A stretch of DNA of 64,000 nt from Amphritea sp. 1_MG-2023 (GTDB taxonomy: Bacteria > Pseudomonadota > Gammaproteobacteria > Pseudomonadales > Balneatricaceae): assembly GCF_030547545.1 (NCBI RefSeq), contig NZ_JAUOQE010000008.1:1-64000 (forward strand), written 5' to 3'. Of the stretch, positions 45,257-52,043 are shown in pieces. The first letter of the stretch is position 1. The number at the start of each line of letters is the position of its first letter. The position numbers were made by a program, and so were the translations under genes. Below the pieces are notes generated by a model. It was not told the origin of the DNA and did no database searches. It was given only the letters and a program-made list of their open reading frames with translations.

Positions 45257-45970
45257 ATGACCGAGATAAAACAAAAGATAGCGCTGTTTATTGATGCCGA
45301 TAATGCGCCGGCCAGTAAGTTTGAAAATGTGCTCAGTGAAGTGGCGAAATATGGTGTGGTGACCATTCGTAAGGCTTACGGTAATTGGAAATCGCCCACC
45401 CTGAAATCGTGGGAAGACCTGCTACATGAGTATGCCATTCAACCGGTGCAGCAGTATGACTTAACTAAAGGTAAAAACGCCTCGGATATCGCCTTAGTGA
45501 TCGATGCGATGGATGTCATGTATACCAAAGACATCGATGTGATGTGCTTTGTCTCATCCGACAGCGATTTTACCCCGATGGTGACGCGCGCACTAGCCGA
45601 AGGCAAAATGGTGTTAGGCTTTGGCGAGCGCAAAACCCCTTCGCCTTTCGTCAATGCCTGTTCTAAATTTCTCTTCTTAGATCAGCCTGAATCTGTCGAA
45701 AGCACGCAAAACGCGAAGCCCAAAAATATCAAATCGGATACGAAACTGATCAACTTGTTACGTCAGGCGATTGAAGCCAACGAAGATGAAGATGGTTGGG
45801 CGCCACTAGGCCCCGTGGGCTCGAATATCTCCAACCGCACCTCGTTCGATTGCCGCAACTATGGTTTCAAGAATCTGAGTAGCTTATTTAAAGCCGTCGA
45901 TCTGTTTGAGCTGAAGCGAGGGCAGGGACGGTCTTTTCTGGTGCGAGATGCAAGAAAGAAGAAAACCTAA
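45257..45970 (+). CDS. NYN-domain nuclease-like protein with OST-HTH/LOTUS domain
   Basis: A 237-residue protein. The N-terminal NYN/LabA (DUF88) domain has conserved acidic sites: ALFIDADNAPASK (residues 9-21), KNASDIALVIDAMD (about 71-84) and FVSSDSDFTPM (about 97-107). The C-terminal part (about 160-235: LINLLRQAIE, GWAPLGPVGSNI, FDCRNYGFKNLSSLFKAVDLFEL) resembles OST-HTH/LOTUS, an RNA-binding winged helix. The combination points to RNA processing or decay; targets are unknown. Followed by a strong terminator. Confidence 0.88.
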   Translation: MTEIKQKIALFIDADNAPASKFENVLSEVAKYGVVTIRKAYGNWKSPTLKSWEDLLHEYAIQPVQQYDLTKGKNASDIALVIDAMDVMYTKDIDVMCFVSSDSDFTPMVTRALAEGKMVLGFGERKTPSPFVNACSKFLFLDQPESVESTQNAKPKNIKSDTKLINLLRQAIEANEDEDGWAPLGPVGSNISNRTSFDCRNYGFKNLSSLFKAVDLFELKRGQGRSFLVRDARKKKT

Positions 45971-46044
45971 GAGCGTAATGAATAGTACATTACTCGCTCA
46001 ATGCGGCTTCGTCGCTTGTTCGTTGCTCGAAAAAGCGTAAAACA

Positions 46045-46068
46045 AGAGGCTTGTTGGCCTCTTTTTTT
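46045..46068 (+). terminator. Intrinsic terminator of the NYN gene
   Basis: Stem AGAGGC / GCCTCT, six-base loop, six to seven thymines. Confidence 0.85.
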
Positions 46069-46180
46069 GGCGGTGTAGATGATTGAAAAAGGCTTTGAGC
46101 CTGTGGTATCACCACGAATTTAAGATGCTTGCTAGTCGTTCCCCGCCCATCTCATAATGATCAGTTATGTTATCCACTAA

Positions 46181-46246
46181 GATGAACATGCACAGCTAAC
46201 GCTAATGTTCATCGTGCCTGCCGATACTGTACGTTAAGTTGAACAT
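46181..46246 (+). promoter_or_regulatory. Operator-like repeats of the yefM-yoeB pair
   Basis: GATGAACAT (46181-46189) and ATGTTCATC (46205-46213) form a perfect 9-bp inverted repeat with a 15-base spacer. A third copy, TGAACAT, lies at 46240-46246 next to the start codon. A GATACT (46223-46228) may be the -10. Autorepression by YefM-YoeB through palindromic sites is established in E. coli; here the core resembles but does not equal TGTACA. Confidence 0.6.
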
Positions 46247-46258
46247 ATGAGGTGGCAT

Positions 46259-46513
46259 ATGAGAATAGTTTCTTTTACCGAAGCAAGAAATAGCTTGAAA
46301 GCTGTTTTAGACGGAGTCATCAATGATGCGGATACGACTGTGATTACTCATCGTGATTCTCAAGCTGCTGTGGTGATGTCTTTGGGTTACTTCAATAGTT
46401 TAATAGAAGCTGTCCATTTACTTCGTTCGCCAGCCAATGCTGAGCATCTAAACAGGTCGATTGCGCAATATCGTGAGGTGAAAACCGCACAGCGGGAATT
46501 AGTCGATGAGTAA
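46259..46513 (+). CDS. yefM: YefM-type antitoxin
   Basis: An 84-residue Phd/YefM antitoxin. N-terminal DNA-binding fold MRIVSFTEARNSLKAVLDGV; RDSQAAVVMSLGYFNSLIE typical of YefM. The C-terminal tail (LNRSIAQYREVKTAQRELVDE) would bind the toxin. An ATG four codons earlier (46247) exists, but ATG 46259 follows GAGGTGG and gives the usual start. Overlaps the toxin gene by eight bases, the classic arrangement. Confidence 0.92.
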   Translation: MRIVSFTEARNSLKAVLDGVINDADTTVITHRDSQAAVVMSLGYFNSLIEAVHLLRSPANAEHLNRSIAQYREVKTAQRELVDE

Positions 46514-46769
46514 CGAGCTGTTACCATGGACTGATGACGCTTGGAGCGATTACTTATACTGGCAGACCCAAGATAAAAAGACGCTTAAACGTATTACTAC
46601 ATTAATTGCCGATGTAAAACGTTCGCCGTTCGAGGGGATTGGTATATCAGAACCATTAAAAGAGCATTTGTCGGGTTTCTGGTCGCGCAGAATCGATGAT
46701 GCTAATAAGCTGGTTTATACCGTTGATGAGCGTGCGATCACCATGATTTCCTGTCGCTATTATTACTGA
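46506..46769 (+). CDS. yoeB: YoeB-type toxin with substituted active-site residues
   Basis: An 87-residue Txe/YoeB family mRNA interferase that in E. coli cleaves mRNA in the ribosomal A site. DDAWSDYLYWQTQDKKTLKRI, EPLKEHLSGFWSRRID and a C-terminal aromatic tail match the family. By alignment with E. coli YoeB (84 aa), Glu46 is kept (Glu49), but Arg65 becomes Lys68 (NKLVY instead of HRLVY) and His83 becomes Tyr86 (CRYYY instead of CRYHY). The toxin may be weakened or altered. Confidence 0.92.
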   Translation: MSNELLPWTDDAWSDYLYWQTQDKKTLKRITTLIADVKRSPFEGIGISEPLKEHLSGFWSRRIDDANKLVYTVDERAITMISCRYYY

Positions 46770-46814
46770 ATAAGCTGTTCGTAAGCTCTTTACTCGGTTT
46801 CATATACAAAGCAA

Positions 46815-46838
46815 AAAAGAGAGCCGCGGCTCTCTTTT
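46815..46838. terminator. Bidirectional terminator, yoeB / 63-aa gene
   Basis: Perfect 11-bp stem AAAAGAGAGCC / GGCTCTCTTTT around GC, with adenines left and thymines right. It can terminate yoeB and the convergent ppiC-63-aa unit. Confidence 0.85.
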
Positions 46839-46914
46839 GTTTTTTGATCTGACGCTTTTTCGAGTAGCGAACCTCGGGCAAGTCGCGCAGCGATGTCGAG
46901 CTTCGTCTCAGCCC

Positions 46915-47106
46915 TTAATGCACTTCAGCATATTTGCGTTGTATCGCCATCAGTGCCGGCTGAGCTTCCAGTGGCGCGTAGGCGATGGCTTGATCGAAGA
47001 GTTCTTTGTTTTCTTCGGAGAGGCGTTCATCTTCATTCATGGCAGAGAGTTTCTGCATCGCTTCGATAAACTTGGGGTGTTGTTGCTGTTTCTTGGCCGG
47101 TTTCAT
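46915..47106 (-). CDS. Small conserved-looking protein (63 aa), unknown
   Basis: A 63-residue soluble, charged, helical protein (MKPAKKQQQHPKFIEAMQKL; ending AIQRKYAEVH). The minus-strand ATG has a strong AAGGAGG about seven bases upstream, so it is probably a real gene. It follows ppiC by 45 bases and is likely co-transcribed with it. I recognise no family. Confidence 0.7.
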   Translation of the reverse strand: MKPAKKQQQHPKFIEAMQKLSAMNEDERLSEENKELFDQAIAYAPLEAQPALMAIQRKYAEVH

Positions 47107-47151
47107 AGGAACTGCCTCCTTAAGTTGGCGACTTTTATCACAGTTTTTTCG

Positions 47152-47430
47152 CTAACTGCGATAAAGGGTCTGAATAAGATGAAAACCAAACTTTGTTTTC
47201 ACCGGTCCGTGGATTTCCAATACTTTTTTACGAAAAACCACATTGTCGAACGCTTTTACCATCGTGCCGGGCCGAAACTCGCCCAGATCACCACCCCGTT
47301 TGGCCGAGTTACACAGAGAGTGTTTTTTTGCCAAGCGGGCAAAATCCTCCCCTTTTTCAAGTTGTTGCTTTAGCTTGTCAGCTTCGGCTTTGGTTTTAAC
47401 TAGAATATGCCGCGCCGATGCTACCGCCAT
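47152..47430 (-). CDS. ppiC: Parvulin-type peptidyl-prolyl isomerase
   Basis: A 92-residue single-domain rotamase. Family signatures: ARHILVKTKAEADKLKQQLEKGEDFARLAKKHSLCNSAKRGGDLGEFRPGTMVKAFD and GPVKTKFGFHLIQ. Same size as E. coli PpiC (cytoplasmic). It lies 33 bases downstream of dbpA on the same strand. Confidence 0.95.
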   Translation of the reverse strand: MAVASARHILVKTKAEADKLKQQLEKGEDFARLAKKHSLCNSAKRGGDLGEFRPGTMVKAFDNVVFRKKVLEIHGPVKTKFGFHLIQTLYRS

Positions 47431-47463
47431 ATTAAAATACCTTTGTTATCCGAGTAAATGGTT

Positions 47464-48846
47464 TTACAGCATTCTTACTTTAAAGCGACGCCCCTTGATC
47501 TTACCATCGAGTAAGCGACTATGGGCTTTACGGGCTTCTTCACGTCTTACCGCGACATAGGCGGCATAATCATAAATATTGATTTTACCCACCGCACTGC
47601 CATCAATGCCGGCGTCACCGGTGAGTGCGCCAAGGATATCGCCTGGACGTATCTTATCCTTTCGACCACCGGCAATGCAGAGAGTTCGCATTATCGGCTT
47701 AACGGGCTCTTCCGAGCTGATTTTTTTCAGGCTGCTGAGGGATTTAGTCTCGAGTGTCTGCGACAGGTATTCGCTGATGATCTCCATCTTGTACTGTTCA
47801 GAGTCCCGGAAGAGGCTGATGGCCATGCCCTCTTTGCCGGCGCGGCCTGTACGTCCGATACGGTGAACGTAGATCTCCGGATCACGGGGTAGGTCGTAGT
47901 TGATGACCAGTGATAGATCGCTGATATCCAGCCCACGGGCGGCCACGTCGGTGGCGATCAAGATGGTGTTGCTGCGGTTGGCAAACTGCACCAGCACCTG
48001 ATCGCGGTCGCGCTGATCCAGATCACCGTGGAGAGCAGCAGCAAAATAGCCCAGATTGCGCAGATGTTCGGACACTTCGCGGCACTGATCTTTGGTGTTA
48101 CAGAAGATCACCGTGGATTCGGGGCTGAAATGGCTAAGAATCCGTGCCAAGGCTTCTGGTTTCTTGGTTTGTTCTAAAGCGTAGAAAGATTGTTCGATCT
48201 GACTGGTGCTGTGTACTGCTTCGACAGTGATTTCAACCGGATCGTTTTGTAGATCGGCGCTGAGTTTTTTTATCCCGTCGGGGTAAGTGGCTGAAAAAAG
48301 GAGGGTTTGACGCTGCTTAGGCGTGTGTTTGATAACCCCTTCAATCTGTTCATAGAAGCCCATATCGAGCATCCGGTCGGCTTCATCGAGTACCACGGTA
48401 CCGCAACGGGACAGGTCTAACTTACCTTTACGGATCAGGTCTTGAATTCGGCCGGGGGTGCCTACCACGATGTGTGCTCCGTGCTCCAGAGAACCGATCT
48501 GTGGGCCAACCGATTGTCCGCCGCAGAGAATTACCAGTTTGAGGTTATCTTTAAAGCGCGCCAGTCGGCGAATCTCCTGCGCCACCTGAGTACTGAGCTC
48601 GCGGGTGGGGCAGATCACGATCGCCTGGGTACCGAAGTCCCGTTGATTAATATTTAACAGTAGGCCGATGGCGAAAGCGGCGGTTTTACCACTACCGGTT
48701 TTTGCTTTGGCAATCAGGTCTTTGCCGTCCAGTACATGCGGAAGACTACGGGCCTGAATGGGAGTCATTTCTTTGTAGCCAAGGTCAGCAAGGTTGCTAA
48801 GCATGGCGGGAGGCAGGTTTAGGGAGGAAAAAGAGGTATCAGACAC
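47464..48846 (-). CDS. dbpA: ATP-dependent RNA helicase DbpA
   Basis: A 460-residue DEAD-box helicase. Motifs: Q-motif near GYKEMTPIQARSLP, AKTGSGKT, PTRELSTQ, VLDEADRMLD, LFSATYP, and HRIGRTGRAGK. The C-terminal RNA-binding domain (about 385-460, IRPGDILGALTGDAGIDGSAVGKINIYDYAAYVAV) is the DbpA RBD that targets hairpin 92 of 23S rRNA. Full length. Confidence 0.96.
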   Translation of the reverse strand: MSDTSFSSLNLPPAMLSNLADLGYKEMTPIQARSLPHVLDGKDLIAKAKTGSGKTAAFAIGLLLNINQRDFGTQAIVICPTRELSTQVAQEIRRLARFKDNLKLVILCGGQSVGPQIGSLEHGAHIVVGTPGRIQDLIRKGKLDLSRCGTVVLDEADRMLDMGFYEQIEGVIKHTPKQRQTLLFSATYPDGIKKLSADLQNDPVEITVEAVHSTSQIEQSFYALEQTKKPEALARILSHFSPESTVIFCNTKDQCREVSEHLRNLGYFAAALHGDLDQRDRDQVLVQFANRSNTILIATDVAARGLDISDLSLVINYDLPRDPEIYVHRIGRTGRAGKEGMAISLFRDSEQYKMEIISEYLSQTLETKSLSSLKKISSEEPVKPIMRTLCIAGGRKDKIRPGDILGALTGDAGIDGSAVGKINIYDYAAYVAVRREEARKAHSRLLDGKIKGRRFKVRML

Positions 48847-48954
48847 AGTTGTACTCGGAATCAGGATTCAATTGGCCGTCAGTATACCTGATACGCACGG
48901 CTATCGCTGCTTTGTTAAGCCCGTTGTTGATTTAATGAGCAGTAGAATGTGGTG

Positions 48955-49881
48955 TTAAAGGCGCAGGCTTAGCGCGTTCACACAGGGCGTCAGAAAAGCA
49001 CTGATATCACCATCGAGTTTTAAGCTAAGGAGTTCATCGGCACGGGTTTTACCGTGGGTGATGGCGGCCATGGGAATGTTTCGTTGCGCGGCTTGTTTAC
49101 AGAAGCGAAAGCCGGAATACACCATCAGCGATGAGCCGATCACGAGTAACGCATCAGCTTTTTCTAAGCTATCGAGGGCGCTAAATACTCGCTCTTTGGG
49201 GACGTTATCGCCGAAAAACACGACATTTGGCTTGAGAATACCGCCACAGGCCACGCAACCGGTGACTTTAAAACGGCTGAAGTCGACGCCTTCTAAGTCA
49301 GCATCGCCATCCGGTGCGGCACTGGCGGTATAGTGAGCAAACGCTGGATTTTCAGCGGCCATCTGTTGGTGTATCTGATTTCGATCATGTAGTTGCTGAC
49401 AATCCATACAGATGACTTGGTCAGAACGGCCGTGAAGGTCAATGACCTGTTGCTGACCAGCCAGTTGATGTAACCGGTCTACATTCTGTGTGACCAGTTG
49501 CTGACAATAGCCTTTTTGTTCTAACTGCTGCAGGCTGTTATGCACACTATTGGGCCGAGCATTGGCCATTAATGGCCAGCCGATTAGGCTGCGGGCCCAG
49601 AAACGCTGTCGCGTGGCGAGACGACTGATAAAATCGCGATGTTGCACCGGTGGTTGACGTTTCCACTGACCATTGCTATCGCGATAATCGGGAATGCCCG
49701 ATTGAGTACTGCAACCGGCACCGGTAAGAATAAACAGGCGTGGGTGCTGGTGGATAAAATCGGCGAGGGGCTGGCTGGTAGCCGCAGCGTTTACAGACGA
49801 GTGTTTAGGTGTCGGCATAGGGGGAGATGGCATAGGCGTAACTTGTTTTGGAGTCGATGGCATAGGGATAGTGTAATCCAT
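48955..49881 (-). CDS. Sirtuin (SIR2-family NAD-dependent deacylase)
   Basis: A 308-residue sirtuin. NAD-binding TGAGCSTQSGIPDYRDSNG is near 53-71, with TQNVDRLHQLAG, the catalytic histidine in DLHGR, and a four-cysteine zinc site (CMDC and CVACG). Resembles the class II (SIRT4-like) bacterial group. The first 30 residues are an unusual Met/Pro/Ser-rich pentapeptide repeat (MPSTP, MPSPP, MPTPK) encoded by 15-bp imperfect repeats. No good ribosome site is seen at the first ATG; Met7, Met17 or Met22 could be the true start. Lies 22 bases downstream of the MocR gene. Confidence 0.9.
   Translation of the reverse strand: MDYTIPMPSTPKQVTPMPSPPMPTPKHSSVNAAATSQPLADFIHQHPRLFILTGAGCSTQSGIPDYRDSNGQWKRQPPVQHRDFISRLATRQRFWARSLIGWPLMANARPNSVHNSLQQLEQKGYCQQLVTQNVDRLHQLAGQQQVIDLHGRSDQVICMDCQQLHDRNQIHQQMAAENPAFAHYTASAAPDGDADLEGVDFSRFKVTGCVACGGILKPNVVFFGDNVPKERVFSALDSLEKADALLVIGSSLMVYSGFRFCKQAAQRNIPMAAITHGKTRADELLSLKLDGDISAFLTPCVNALSLRL
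49811..49866. repeat. 15-bp imperfect coding repeats at the sirtuin 5' end
   Basis: The 11-mer GTCGGCATAGG (49811) and GATGGCATAGG (49826, 49856) recur in register with a 15-bp period; the unit at 49841 is diverged. On the minus strand this encodes units MPTPK, MPSPP, KQVTP and MPSTP. Confidence 0.65.
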
Positions 49882-49903
49882 AGTGGCCGTGCTTGCGCGT
49901 TAA

Positions 49904-51238
49904 CTAATAGCTATGTTCGTCGATGACCTGTCTGACGGTTTCTAAGGCGCCCTGTAAGCGTTCTAGGCAAACCGATCCGAGTGCTAAACGAATAGCATGG
50001 GGTACATGTTCACTGGTGGTGAAAGGGTCGGCCGTTGAGACGGAAATATTGGCATTGCTGAGGGCCATCACGACTTGGTCGGCGCGGGCCTCTTCTGGCA
50101 AGTATAGCCAGATAAAGTATCCGTTAGGGTGGCTGGCCTGATGTAATCCTTTAAACACTTTATGAGCGAGTGCTTGCCGAATGGCGGCATCTTGGCGTTT
50201 ATCCGTTTCGAGTTGCGCGACAGTGCCATCTTCGATCCAGCCACAGGCGATAGCGGTAATCAGTGCTGGGGTATTCCAAGCGATCGCTCTGATGGTACGT
50301 TCGAGCAACGGTACATCCGCCAGTGGGGCAGCAATAAAACCGATGCGCAGGCCTGTGGCCACACTTTTCGATAACCCCGAAACATAGAATGTGCGTTCTG
50401 GCGCTAGCGTTTGTAATGGCGGTGGCGGATTGTCTGCGAGGAAGGCGTAGGCAGCATCTTCGATGATTAATAGTTGGTGTTGCCGAGCAATGGCAACCAG
50501 TTGCTGTCGCTGTGCCTGTGTCATTATCCAGCCGAGCGGATTATGTAGTGTTGGCATTGAGTAAACTGCCTTGACCCGCCGCTGTTGGCAAAGCTGGGCT
50601 AAGGCTGCCAGATCAGGCCCGTCATCATTGATGGGGGTGGGGACTAACTCGAGATGATGAAGTTCAGCCAGTACTTTAAATCCAGAGTAAGTGAGGGCGT
50701 CCACAGCAACGACATCGCCGGGCTGTAAGCGTGACATAACGGTGGCCGCGAGCCCCTGTTGGGCGCCACTAACAATAACAATATTCTCGGCACTCACCGT
50801 TAGGCCCCGGGCAGTAAGGTGACGAGCAATAATCGCTCGTTCATGGGCACGACCGGCATGGGGTTGATAGTGCAATAGGGCATCGATATCGCCGGAGATC
50901 GCTACTTGACGCAGCGCTTTACGCAGCATTTCTGTTTGCCGGGGTAGTGCCGGTGAGTTGAAGTTAAGATCGATCATACCTTCGCGTGGAGCGGGTTGGT
51001 CGATACCGTGCCCAGGCGGTAGCGCGGTTTCTCTGACAAACGTTCCGCGGCCCGTTTCACCGCTGACCAGCCCCATACGCTCGAGTTCGGTATAAACCCT
51101 TGAAGCGGTGACTAGGGCAATATTTTCTTGGCGGGCTAGTTGGCGATGGGTTGGTAGTTGAGTGCCGGGGGACAGAAGTCCGTTGTGGATATCTGCCGCG
51201 AGGTTATCAACTAGTTGCTTGTAACGGGCCTGCACCAT
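49904..51238 (-). CDS. MocR/PdxR-type regulator (GntR HTH + aminotransferase domain)
   Basis: A 444-residue chimeric regulator: an N-terminal GntR winged HTH (residues about 1-70: GTQLPTHRQLARQENIALVTASRVYTELERMGLV) and a class I aminotransferase-like domain. This has the substrate-binding TYSGFKVL, NPLGWIMT and the PLP-lysine region VSGLSKSVATGLRIGF. PLP binding is expected. Transcribed toward the sirtuin and divergent from the DJ-1 gene; the palindrome at 51251-51274 is its likely site. Confidence 0.92.
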   Translation of the reverse strand: MVQARYKQLVDNLAADIHNGLLSPGTQLPTHRQLARQENIALVTASRVYTELERMGLVSGETGRGTFVRETALPPGHGIDQPAPREGMIDLNFNSPALPRQTEMLRKALRQVAISGDIDALLHYQPHAGRAHERAIIARHLTARGLTVSAENIVIVSGAQQGLAATVMSRLQPGDVVAVDALTYSGFKVLAELHHLELVPTPINDDGPDLAALAQLCQQRRVKAVYSMPTLHNPLGWIMTQAQRQQLVAIARQHQLLIIEDAAYAFLADNPPPPLQTLAPERTFYVSGLSKSVATGLRIGFIAAPLADVPLLERTIRAIAWNTPALITAIACGWIEDGTVAQLETDKRQDAAIRQALAHKVFKGLHQASHPNGYFIWLYLPEEARADQVVMALSNANISVSTADPFTTSEHVPHAIRLALGSVCLERLQGALETVRQVIDEHSY

Positions 51239-51250
51239 CTACATTGTATC

Positions 51251-51274
51251 CATGACAATAATTTTATTGTCATG
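51251..51274. promoter_or_regulatory. Perfect 24-bp palindrome between MocR and DJ-1 genes
   Basis: CATGACAATAA (51251-51261), TT, TTATTGTCATG (51264-51274): 11-bp perfect arms. It lies 13 bases upstream of the MocR start and overlaps the probable -35 region of the DJ-1 gene, whose -10 is TATAAT at 51286-51291. Probably an operator for the MocR-type protein. Confidence 0.65.
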
Positions 51275-51371
51275 AATTTAGGTCATATAATCGGTTAACG
51301 CAACTGATCTTATAGGCTTAACCGGCCGAATAGTCGGGTTTTATGCCGGCTGCATATCTAGAAGGAGTCCC

Positions 51372-51980
51372 ATGATGCATATTGCTATTCTAACTTTTGA
51401 TGGTTTTAATGAGCTTGACTCCTTGATCGCACTGGGAATTTTAAATCGGGTTAAGCGACCCGGTTGGCGAGTGTCTATCGCCAGTCCGACGTTAAGGGTT
51501 GAGTCGATGAACGGTGTCATATTGGAACGACATATCGATTTGAGTGAAGCCAGCGAAGCGGATGTTGTCTTAATTGGAAGTGGCATGAAAACTCGTGAGG
51601 TGGTGGCCGATGCTGATTTGATGTCGCAGCTCGAGTTAGATCCAACGCGTCAGTTAATCGGTGCGCAATGCTCTGGCGCGTTGCTGTTAGCTTCGCTTGG
51701 ATTATTGAATGGTATACCCGCCTGTACTGATTTGACCACTACCCCTTGGGTTAAAGAGGCGGGAATTGAGGTGTTACCGCAGGCTTTTTTTGCACAGCAT
51801 AATATCGCCACTGCCGGAGGCTGTTTGGCCTCGCAGTACTTAGCTGCTTGGGTGCTGGCTAAGTCGGAAGGAATAGAGGTGGCGCAAGCGGCATTGCATT
51901 ATGTTGCGCCGGTGTCAGAAAAAGATGACTATGTTACTCGAGCAATGGCTAATATCAGCCCTTATATCATGGGTGAATAA
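51372..51980 (+). CDS. DJ-1/PfpI family protein
   Basis: A 202-residue single-domain DJ-1/PfpI protein (MHIAILTFDGFNELDSLIALGILNRV; nucleophile-elbow cysteine at 100 in GAQCSGALLLASLG). Members act as glyoxalases, isocyanide hydratases or chaperones; none can be chosen. AAGGAG precedes two consecutive ATG codons (51372, 51375). Divergent from the MocR regulator. Confidence 0.88.
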   Translation: MMHIAILTFDGFNELDSLIALGILNRVKRPGWRVSIASPTLRVESMNGVILERHIDLSEASEADVVLIGSGMKTREVVADADLMSQLELDPTRQLIGAQCSGALLLASLGLLNGIPACTDLTTTPWVKEAGIEVLPQAFFAQHNIATAGGCLASQYLAAWVLAKSEGIEVAQAALHYVAPVSEKDDYVTRAMANISPYIMGE

Positions 51981-51997
51981 TCTTAATTGCTGGCAAT

Positions 51998-52025
51998 AAA
52001 AAACCGCGCGGTGCGCGGTTTTTTA
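51998..52025. terminator. Bidirectional terminator, DJ-1 gene / glcB
   Basis: Stem AAACCGCGC / GCGCGGTTT with loop GGT, flanked by adenines and thymines. Confidence 0.9.
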
Positions 52026-52043
52026 GTCGGTGAGGGCTAGAGT

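Larger units (their letters stand above)
45971..46258. other. Intergenic region before yefM
   Basis: 288 bases. It contains the NYN-gene terminator (46045-46068) and operator-like TGAACAT repeats upstream of yefM-yoeB. No gene is supported. Confidence 0.55.

Noticed and set aside
46837-47373. 178-codon plus-strand frame opposite ppiC and the 63-residue gene
   Set aside because: It is a shadow of well-supported minus-strand genes and has no family resemblance.
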